A DNA stretch of 23,905 nt from Candidatus Poseidoniales archaeon (GTDB taxonomy: Archaea; Thermoplasmatota; Poseidoniia; Poseidoniales; Poseidoniaceae), in NCBI GenBank assembly GCA_003602535.1, contig QQSA01000112.1:1-23905 (forward strand), in the 5' to 3' direction. The notes below the pieces were generated by a model. The model was given only the letters and a program-made list of their open reading frames with translations, was not told where the DNA came from and searched no databases. Numbering within the stretch: the stretch's first letter is position 1; each line of letters starts with the position of its first letter. The translations under genes and the position numbers were made by a program. Shown here piece after piece: positions 15,148 to 22,144 of the stretch.

Positions 15148-15480
15148 ATGGTGGAAGATGAGGATGTCATTGAGGTCGTCGCACCTGTAGATGAACCTGA
15201 ACTCGATTCTCTGGCAGTTAGTAAGACAATATGGCATGAAATAACTGCAGGAGTTGGCGTTTGGGGAGCAATGCGGCCGATTTTTGCAATCGCTCTTTCT
15301 CTAGTTCCATTCCTCTTTTTGGGTCAACATTTCAACAAAAAACATGGTAAAGGGCGTGATTGGTTCCTATTGCAAATACCATTAGCATTTACCTTGGTGC
15401 TATGGGTTTTACTCTATTTGTGGTCGATTTTTGATGCATGGAGCGACTCTAGCACTATCGTTTCAGAAGGAACATCATGA
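15148..15480 (+). CDS. Small two-span membrane protein (110 aa)
   Basis: I do not recognise this protein. The first 35 residues are acidic (MVEDEDVIEVVAPVDEPELD). Two hydrophobic spans follow, PIFAIALSLVPFLFLGQHF at about 51-69 and FLLQIPLAFTLVLWVLLYLW around 80-99, joined by a basic loop (NKKHGKGRD). The frame stays open upstream to a TTG at 15076, but the ATG at 15148 begins a sensible acidic N-terminus. No Shine-Dalgarno site is visible. The gene diverges from the Pcp-Nudix gene, and its stop overlaps that of the metalloprotease gene by 6 bases. Confidence 0.75.
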   Translation: MVEDEDVIEVVAPVDEPELDSLAVSKTIWHEITAGVGVWGAMRPIFAIALSLVPFLFLGQHFNKKHGKGRDWFLLQIPLAFTLVLWVLLYLWSIFDAWSDSSTIVSEGTS

Positions 15481-16233
15481 CCAAAGTTGGTCTTCGCATT
15501 CTAGTGACCCATCTGCCATTCCTCGTAGGTCCGCTTTGTCATCATCATCGAATTCATCAGGAATACTACCGGTGATGAAGTTACCAATATCAGTACTTTC
15601 TATGGCCCAATACATGACTGAATCCTCATTATTAGAATGGCCTTTGTGATTTGGATCTTCATGATTTATTGGCGATTGGTATACTAAATTTACCAAACCC
15701 AGTAAATGTCCTGCTTCATGTATAGTAACAGCTCGCTCTACCTCTTCTTTTGATGGTCGACCAAGGAAACCTTCTGCTTCTTCAACCGAATCTTTGAAGA
15801 TTGCAATAGTTGATGCGTCTACTGCTACACCCAATGTATCAGCGTTGGTATAAGTCCCTGAGGGAAACAGGAAATACCAATTTAATGTGTTAGAATCCAT
15901 AGCATCTCCCCCATGTTTCCATCTAGCATCCCGAACATCATCAGCATCCCATGTGGAATCTATTTTGAAATCAATTTGCTCTGACATTATTTTGATTCCA
16001 CCAGGTTTGTCGCAGACTTCCTGCAGACGAGTTTTTGCCAAATCCATTGCTACTGGCTCGTAACCTTCCTCATAAAGAAAATGAATATTCATTTTTTCGA
16101 ATTTGTCATCTTGCAGACATGCGAGTGCCAATCCGCCAGGAATACCTCTAGCTTCTTCATCACTAGATTCATCTCCAAAACAACCCGAAATTGCTGAAGT
16201 TAAGAATAATACAATTACAAGATAGTTTCGCAT
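15475..16233 (-). CDS. Secreted lipoprotein metalloprotease, metzincin-like
   Basis: This is probably a zinc-dependent protease tethered to the outer face of the membrane. The N-terminus is a lipoprotein signal with lipobox ISGC (Cys18). The zinc motif HEAGHLLGL lies at 172-180, giving two histidine ligands and the catalytic glutamate. The expected third ligand six residues after the second histidine is Asn182 rather than His or Asp. A later His cluster (NHEDPNHKGH, His191, 196, 199) or the following segment may supply it. VMYW at 206-209 looks like the metzincin Met-turn. The pattern GLVN...HED...H...VMYW recalls uncharacterised bacterial 'membrane metalloproteases'. It is third in the run after the 1792- and 140-residue genes, starting 8 bases after the previous stop, with AGGTGA 4 bases before the ATG. 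Confidence 0.82.
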   Translation of the reverse strand: MRNYLVIVLFLTSAISGCFGDESSDEEARGIPGGLALACLQDDKFEKMNIHFLYEEGYEPVAMDLAKTRLQEVCDKPGGIKIMSEQIDFKIDSTWDADDVRDARWKHGGDAMDSNTLNWYFLFPSGTYTNADTLGVAVDASTIAIFKDSVEEAEGFLGRPSKEEVERAVTIHEAGHLLGLVNLVYQSPINHEDPNHKGHSNNEDSVMYWAIESTDIGNFITGSIPDEFDDDDKADLRGMADGSLECEDQLWS

Positions 16234-16237
16234 AAAA

Positions 16238-16243
16238 TCACCT
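16238..16243 (-). promoter_or_regulatory. Shine-Dalgarno site of the metalloprotease gene
   Basis: AGGTGA on the minus strand lies 4 bases before the ATG at 16233. Its first two bases are also the last two bases of the TAG stop of the 140-residue gene, which suggests translational coupling. Confidence 0.7.
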
Positions 16244-16664
16244 AAAAGTCATCGGGAATATTCGTTGGACTAAATAACTGACCTGGACCTGATGCTTGTG
16301 ACAACTGAGTTCTTACCAAGTGCTCCCATGAACGTATTACTCCTAATGCATCACTTACCAACATTTCCTCTTCCTCTAAAGTCACTCGAATCAATGTATC
16401 AAAAATATCCATTCGATCTCTATCTACAAGCGATAATGCTTTTTCTAAATCAAATGTTGAATTACTCTCTACAGGGTCAACATCAAGTGGCCAGGCGTGT
16501 GCAAGATTGTCAGGGATATTGCTAGAATGATCGGTCAATTGTTTCAACAAACGATTGGTCCATCTTGAAATAACCATACTTGACTCCAATACTGGCATAT
16601 TCAATTGGTTGACTAAATTTACCATTCTCTCTTGCAAGGTCACCATAGAATCAGGACCAGACAT
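16242..16664 (-). CDS. Acidic helical hypothetical protein (140 aa)
   Basis: I do not recognise the family. The product starts MSGPDSMVTLQERMVNLV, has no signal peptide or membrane span, and reads as a bundle of amphipathic helices with a strongly acidic middle (LVDRDRMDIFDTLIRV, EEEEML). It is probably cytoplasmic. The reading frame is open well upstream into the 1792-residue gene, but the ATG at 16664 is chosen: AGGTGGG lies 3 bases before it, and it starts 10 bases after the previous stop. Its place between a large surface protein with a cytoplasmic tail and a surface protease suggests a partner on the inner face of the membrane; this is inference from position only. Confidence 0.78.
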   Translation of the reverse strand: MSGPDSMVTLQERMVNLVNQLNMPVLESSMVISRWTNRLLKQLTDHSSNIPDNLAHAWPLDVDPVESNSTFDLEKALSLVDRDRMDIFDTLIRVTLEEEEMLVSDALGVIRSWEHLVRTQLSQASGPGQLFSPTNIPDDF

Positions 16665-16667
16665 TTG

Positions 16668-16674
16668 CCCACCT
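16668..16674 (-). promoter_or_regulatory. Shine-Dalgarno site of the 140-residue gene
   Basis: AGGTGGG on the minus strand is squeezed between the TGA stop of the 1792-residue gene (16675-16677) and the ATG at 16664. It fixes the start of the small gene and excludes upstream in-frame starts inside the larger gene. Confidence 0.7.
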
Positions 16675-19600
16675 TCACTTTGATTGTAAAGTTTCAAGAT
16701 ACTGATGGCCATAGTGGGACCATTGCTCCATAGTCCAGCCAGCAGGCAATCCAGAAGGAGGAATTGGTGGAATTCCAGGAACATTACCAGCTTGGACATT
16801 CGCAACTGCATTATTTTGCACGATTGGACTCTGGCTTTGCGAAGGTAGAGCCATTGGTTCTGCTGCGATTTCTGGTACCAATTTACCATCCATATTTTCA
16901 ACTACAACTGCTGTTTGATCAGATTCATCCAATTCATCACCACGCTTGATTTTACGCATTTGTACCATTGTCCATACAGCGTAAGACATTGCACCAAGTG
17001 CAATCAAATACATTACTACCGATAATTGAGAGTCTGCAATTTGGTTTGCAAGAGCTTCCCCGTCTCGTTCAACCTCTGATTTAATCATCAGCGGTGTGAT
17101 CGAACTTCGTTCTTTTTCTACTCCAGAATCAAGTAGCAATAAACGATATTCGAGTGTTTCACCAACATCTCCATCAGCAGTTGTTTCTAATATCAAATTC
17201 ACTTCTTTACCCGAAGAAACTTCTTCTGTGACTGTTGAGACTGTACTCCAATCATCACCTGAAACCAATCTTTGCAAAACAAATGTTACATCACCAGATG
17301 AACCAGTATTCTTCGTCTTAACAGTTAGAGTGACTGACTCTCCAGATTCTGGTGTCGGGTTAGACCATTCCCATGAAGTATCTGCCGAACGCAGGCTAAT
17401 GTCAGGACCGGTCAAAGCCAAAGGCCATGATGCTAGAGGTTCATTGATACTGTTTCCTGCTCCATCATATGGATTTCCTGATGCATCTGAACCAGTTACC
17501 CATACATCAAGAGTATATGACGGCAGAAGCATTGTAGCACCATTATCGGTCAAATCAATGTAACCAGTCCAGAAAAATTGTGATGAATCGAAAGGTATAG
17601 TTTCTGGAAGAGGCGAAGAACCTCGACTAATTTCGGCTTCACCTGCACGTACAAGATAATGAATTACAGCAGGATTATCTAATGAGAATCCTTGATCGTC
17701 TCGAGTATCTAGCATAACCTGCAAGTTATTTGTCAATGAAATTGGAATTTCTTCACCAGAGATAATTCCAGAGAGACTGACTGCATTGATTGATGGTCTT
17801 TCACTATCAACTCCCAAACGAAGTCTAGGCTTGAATTCAGATTGATCTTCCGCAAGGCCAGGTAAATCAATCAACTGTGCTCTTAGATCGAGGTGTCCAC
17901 TACGTACGTCAGGGACTAAGAAATCGATGTTGAAGTAACCACCTTCACGGCTGGTTGTAGTCCATTTGTTTTCATAATCCCCTAGTTCGATGCTGAATGT
18001 ACCTGGTGGCGCAGGCGTTTCATCTTCTGAAAATAGCACTCTTCCACTGAATCGTAAAGCCTGCCCGGCTCCAATCCAAGTTTCATCAAACTCTGGATTG
18101 TAATGATTGGTTCCATCACGCAATTCAATGGCCAAGATATGTCCGTCTTGGGTGTCAAATCGTAAGTCGTTATCAAGACTCCAAAGATCATTACCCAAAC
18201 CTGCCTTGTGAATATTACATGGGACTTCTGTATCTACTCCACATGGTTTGTCTTCAATCCAAACCTTAGGAATAAAATGCGACTCTCCATCTGTATCCCA
18301 AATTTCCGGGAAATTCCAAGTCAATTGGAATTTGATTGAAACAATCAATCGAGATTGATTACCAGGGACAGTAGTAGCTTCAGAATAAAGATTAGAGACA
18401 GCAAGGCCTGAACCACCACTCTCCAAACTTATCTCGGGTAGACCATCACTATTCTTTGAAATCATAGCATAGATTGAAGTTTCTTCGTCATCGAAATCTC
18501 CTGCTAATGCTAACTGAACATACTCGACGTCCCACCATCCATTGATATCAGATACGACGAAAGTAGCGGTATATCCAATTCCAGGGTGAAGAGGTTCTAG
18601 ATCATCATGCCCAAGAATAGTGGAATTATCAATATCGATTATCGGTTCAAATTCTTCACGGATCACATACCATGATAGAGAATCATCCCAATCAGGCTGA
18701 CCGAAACATGCGTTGCCAGAATCAACTTCACATACAGGAGATCCACCCATCGCAATAGCATTATCTTGACCATCTTTTCCAGTCAGATAGAATGCTACTC
18801 GATCACCATGTACTAGCATTGAGTCGTCGATAAGTCCATTGAATACATTCAAACCGCCAGACAAAATTTCAGGAGTTGTAAGAGTTTTAGATTTATACTC
18901 CCAAGATTCAGGTATACCGTTGAAATTAGTATCAGCACATTTTCCATGCTCACCAGCCTCACAACCAACCCAATAATGCAAATCAACTGTTTGAGGAGGA
19001 TCTACAGAATCCTGAATTACAATTTCTATGGCTTGACCACCCGGAGAAGGTGGTCCTTTATGCATTTCAGAAGTCATCTCAGGACTTGCGAATAGTACCA
19101 ATGGTGCATTTCCATCAAAGATCAACTTGATTGTATTGTACCCTGGATTGACATATGAAGATCCATTGGCCAAATTGATTGCTTCGACATACAAAATCAT
19201 TCCACCAGGTTTAGATTCAATCGGAGAAGTGAAAGTCATATTGTATTGGCCGAAAGCCGGATTAGCTTCAGTGTGCAAAACAAATGGTTGATCGATAGGG
19301 TCGCCATCAAATGTCACATTTTGTCCTACTACTCGTAAATCGAATTCGCCAGATTTCGGTGAGAACGCAGAATTTTCAAAGTTGATTGCGCCACTGATAG
19401 AAAGGTTAAATCCTCCTCTAACCCAATCACCAGGATATAACTCCCTCCCTGTTTCTTCCCAAACACGCATTCCATCCAATTGGATATCGTTCTCGACATT
19501 CAATGCTAAAGTGTCAGTTGTCCAAGCATTGATTTGTGGACCTAGATCATCACTCATCGAAACTATTGCTTCCATCTTTCGCTCATCGTCCCATGTCCAA

Positions 19601-22053
19601 TTCACTCGCATTGGCATCTTAACAGAAACAATACCTTCAGGTCCCAATGTAGAAGTACAATTTCCTACATCAAATGACACAATTCCACCTACATCATCTT
19701 CAACGCTACAAGTATCACCACGTTCCCATTTGAATGCAGGATTTCCTCCGTGAGAATTATTCAGACCAATGGTGGCTTCAGTGACTCTGTCTACTAAATC
19801 TCCGTGCGCAAGTCTAACTATCAGATTTCGATAAACACCATCTGGAGCAATGAGCCCTCCTTCTAAACTGGCATCCAACACTCGAGTTTTCAAACGATAT
19901 TCAATATCCAGTTCAGTTAGTTTAACCCGCCCTGGAGTGTTCGCTTTGACTGCAATTGGAATTTCCACTGTGCCAACGCCATTATCTGGAATGTGACTAT
20001 TGAAAGCGTCCACTAATGTTGGTGTTTCAGAAACAACAATGCCTACTGCCGAATCATCAGAAGCTACAACAGAACTTTCATTCAGGAATAGGATTGATTT
20101 CCAGTCCCATGTGTTATCATCGCCAACATCTAGTTGTGGAGCATCAGGATATCCTTCTTCATACCAAAGTATGAATGAATCAACCTTAGGAGTCTCCGAT
20201 GAATCACTAGTTCCCATCAGCACAGAATAAAGTAATTCATTACCAGCGCCTTGGGTTGAAAATGAGACTTCAACATTATTTGTTGCATCTTCCCAACTTG
20301 TGCCATTATCGTTTGATACTTTGACTGATATCGAACTAGAACTCGGTTCATCAGCAGACCAAACAGCTCTAACCTTACCGACATTGGTACCTGTAGATAC
20401 TTTCTGACTTGTCCAATCACCTGTCGAATGATAAGACGTAGCATACTCAAGTGAGATCCACCAAGATACTGCAGAAGAACCAATCAATTGCATTTTCCAA
20501 ACCAATTGCTTCCCAGGATGGCTAAAATGAATGGTCTGATTCTTTTCCACAGACTCCCAATGTGTCCCATTATCAGCACTTACCCAGTAATCGACTCTAT
20601 CACCCTGAGTTGGTGCAGACCAGTGGTTTTGCACATTTACTGCCAGCACATCTTCAGCTGTTTCTATCGTTTCCCCAATCCAAGTTGTTGTTCCAGGAGC
20701 AGGAGTTGTTGGATAAGAAAGACCCATTCCAAATTCTCTGTAATACAACGTCTTAGAACTCCATGTCGAATATCCTGAATCAACAGTGATTAATCTCTCC
20801 CCATCATAATACAATCCATACCCCTTGGCAGAAATATCTCTTGTTCCGGGTTGTGGGACAAGTGACGTCGACGTACCTGAGATCGCCCAGACACTGATTT
20901 GGTCGGTATCTTGGTAATACTGACCCTTCAAACATCGCATGTAAAATGTTCCCGAATTTACAGTTAAACCATAAACTGAGCTAGTTGATTTACCGCATTC
21001 GACATTAGAATTCGAACCTGCAGTAAAGGTGTACTTTACATCACCCCTAACAAATTGGCCATTATTTGCGAATTCATAAGACACTAAACTTCTTTGTTGC
21101 CCATGAGCCACCCAGATTTTTCCTGATTCACGATCGTAAGAAATTCCGTTGTATTCGCCATACTGCGGAGACAAATCATAAGAATCTATACAATTCCAAG
21201 TCCAATCATCTGATACATCTATTGCTAAAACTCGTAGATGCTGAGTAGGAGTTGTCGTTGAATACGAATATCTGTATGTAGAAAATATACCGTACAGCAT
21301 CTCATCATCAGTAATAGTCCAATCCCTGAATCCATAACCCTTGTAATATGTTGAACTTGGGTCCTGAGGAAGAGTACATGCAGATTCACGTTGAAGGTCA
21401 ACAACAATGTCCCTACTCACATTGTTGGGATGCATTCTGTTGACTACTTTGTCGAATGAACTACCTGTATATGTAGACATGAATAACCAATCATGATTTC
21501 TCAGTATAGCACCTTGACCTTGAGCCATAAAGTTGGAGCTTGTCATTCTAACTTGGTTACTCAAACGTGTTTCATTTGCACTTGAGGTATGTGGCTGTCT
21601 GAGTGCAAAACTACCATTGTCGAGCCATGCACTTGAACCTGGAAGTTCTTCTTCATCTAATGAGTGCGAGATAAATTCTGTATCTCCTGAATCGAAACCA
21701 AGAGATAACTCTTCACTTCTAGAATCTGCCCTATTTGAAGAACCATCCATCCATTCATCATATGTGTCAGTAGTTACCTGAGACCAACCTGTAGATGATG
21801 CACCAGATAGCGTAACTTGTACATCTAGAACTTCAGCACCCTTTGGAATTGCAACTTTAGTGGTTTTGTCAGCGCCACCTTGGAACAGAGCAATATTCTC
21901 AACACTTCCATCAGAAAATGTGTAGATGTGCCGTGAAGATCCTGAAGCCTCAGCCTCACCTACCAAAATTTCAGAAAATGGACTCAGTGGTGTCAAAGCC
22001 AGTAGCATGACCATCATAATCAGCATAGCACGAGAGGAAATTTTCTTCGACAT
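16675..22053 (-). CDS. Giant exported surface protein with C-terminal anchor and cytoplasmic tail (1792 aa)
   Basis: Function unknown; probably an adhesin, cell-surface binding or envelope protein. A long signal peptide is at 1-36 (ISSRAMLIMMVMLLALTPLSP, cleavage near EAEASG). The next segment, with YTFSDGSVENIALFQGG and IPKGAEVLDVQVTLSG, is a beta-domain start of a kind I associate with large surface proteins in this lineage. Residues of about 150-450 are rich in aromatic and WxVxxD/YDxxSG patterns suggestive of a beta-propeller. Further beta-sandwich domains follow, with a CARDB-like one at about 1548-1650 (SGESVTLTVKTKNTGSSG). One membrane span lies at about 1675-1698, followed by a basic RKIKRGDE. 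The roughly 94-residue cytoplasmic tail ends in GWTMEQWSHYGHQYL. AGGTGA lies 6 bases before the start. Confidence 0.88.
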   Translation of the reverse strand: MSKKISSRAMLIMMVMLLALTPLSPFSEILVGEAEASGSSRHIYTFSDGSVENIALFQGGADKTTKVAIPKGAEVLDVQVTLSGASSTGWSQVTTDTYDEWMDGSSNRADSRSEELSLGFDSGDTEFISHSLDEEELPGSSAWLDNGSFALRQPHTSSANETRLSNQVRMTSSNFMAQGQGAILRNHDWLFMSTYTGSSFDKVVNRMHPNNVSRDIVVDLQRESACTLPQDPSSTYYKGYGFRDWTITDDEMLYGIFSTYRYSYSTTTPTQHLRVLAIDVSDDWTWNCIDSYDLSPQYGEYNGISYDRESGKIWVAHGQQRSLVSYEFANNGQFVRGDVKYTFTAGSNSNVECGKSTSSVYGLTVNSGTFYMRCLKGQYYQDTDQISVWAISGTSTSLVPQPGTRDISAKGYGLYYDGERLITVDSGYSTWSSKTLYYREFGMGLSYPTTPAPGTTTWIGETIETAEDVLAVNVQNHWSAPTQGDRVDYWVSADNGTHWESVEKNQTIHFSHPGKQLVWKMQLIGSSAVSWWISLEYATSYHSTGDWTSQKVSTGTNVGKVRAVWSADEPSSSSISVKVSNDNGTSWEDATNNVEVSFSTQGAGNELLYSVLMGTSDSSETPKVDSFILWYEEGYPDAPQLDVGDDNTWDWKSILFLNESSVVASDDSAVGIVVSETPTLVDAFNSHIPDNGVGTVEIPIAVKANTPGRVKLTELDIEYRLKTRVLDASLEGGLIAPDGVYRNLIVRLAHGDLVDRVTEATIGLNNSHGGNPAFKWERGDTCSVEDDVGGIVSFDVGNCTSTLGPEGIVSVKMPMRVNWTWDDERKMEAIVSMSDDLGPQINAWTTDTLALNVENDIQLDGMRVWEETGRELYPGDWVRGGFNLSISGAINFENSAFSPKSGEFDLRVVGQNVTFDGDPIDQPFVLHTEANPAFGQYNMTFTSPIESKPGGMILYVEAINLANGSSYVNPGYNTIKLIFDGNAPLVLFASPEMTSEMHKGPPSPGGQAIEIVIQDSVDPPQTVDLHYWVGCEAGEHGKCADTNFNGIPESWEYKSKTLTTPEILSGGLNVFNGLIDDSMLVHGDRVAFYLTGKDGQDNAIAMGGSPVCEVDSGNACFGQPDWDDSLSWYVIREEFEPIIDIDNSTILGHDDLEPLHPGIGYTATFVVSDINGWWDVEYVQLALAGDFDDEETSIYAMISKNSDGLPEISLESGGSGLAVSNLYSEATTVPGNQSRLIVSIKFQLTWNFPEIWDTDGESHFIPKVWIEDKPCGVDTEVPCNIHKAGLGNDLWSLDNDLRFDTQDGHILAIELRDGTNHYNPEFDETWIGAGQALRFSGRVLFSEDETPAPPGTFSIELGDYENKWTTTSREGGYFNIDFLVPDVRSGHLDLRAQLIDLPGLAEDQSEFKPRLRLGVDSERPSINAVSLSGIISGEEIPISLTNNLQVMLDTRDDQGFSLDNPAVIHYLVRAGEAEISRGSSPLPETIPFDSSQFFWTGYIDLTDNGATMLLPSYTLDVWVTGSDASGNPYDGAGNSINEPLASWPLALTGPDISLRSADTSWEWSNPTPESGESVTLTVKTKNTGSSGDVTFVLQRLVSGDDWSTVSTVTEEVSSGKEVNLILETTADGDVGETLEYRLLLLDSGVEKERSSITPLMIKSEVERDGEALANQIADSQLSVVMYLIALGAMSYAVWTMVQMRKIKRGDELDESDQTAVVVENMDGKLVPEIAAEPMALPSQSQSPIVQNNAVANVQAGNVPGIPPIPPSGLPAGWTMEQWSHYGHQYLETLQSK

Positions 22054-22059
22054 GACGAT

Positions 22060-22065
22060 TCACCT
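22060..22065 (-). promoter_or_regulatory. Shine-Dalgarno site of the 1792-residue gene
   Basis: AGGTGA on the minus strand lies 6 bases before the ATG at 22053, supporting that start and matching the sites of the two downstream genes. Confidence 0.7.
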
Positions 22066-22115
22066 GCTCCCTCGAGTCGGACATAAGCCTTGAAGTAACC
22101 GGCGACTGGTCACCT

Positions 22116-22141
22116 CAGAAATCCCCCTACGGGGGATTCTG
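22116..22141 (-). other. GC-rich hairpin between the calcium-repeat gene and the giant surface-protein gene
   Basis: The arms AATCCCCC (22120-22127) and GGGGGATT (22131-22138) pair perfectly around a 3-base loop. Three further pairs (CAG/CTG) extend the stem beyond one bulged base. The stem begins 3 bases after the stop of the calcium-repeat gene. No run of T follows on the minus strand, so it is not a standard terminator. It may be an RNA stability or processing element that separates expression of the two genes. Confidence 0.55.
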
Positions 22142-22144
22142 AAA

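Noticed and set aside
16665..16901. Open frame extending the 140-residue gene upstream into the giant gene, as a possible frameshifted domain
   Set aside because: The upstream part is a shadow of the giant gene's tail; a Shine-Dalgarno site and ATG immediately after that gene's stop explain the small gene on its own.
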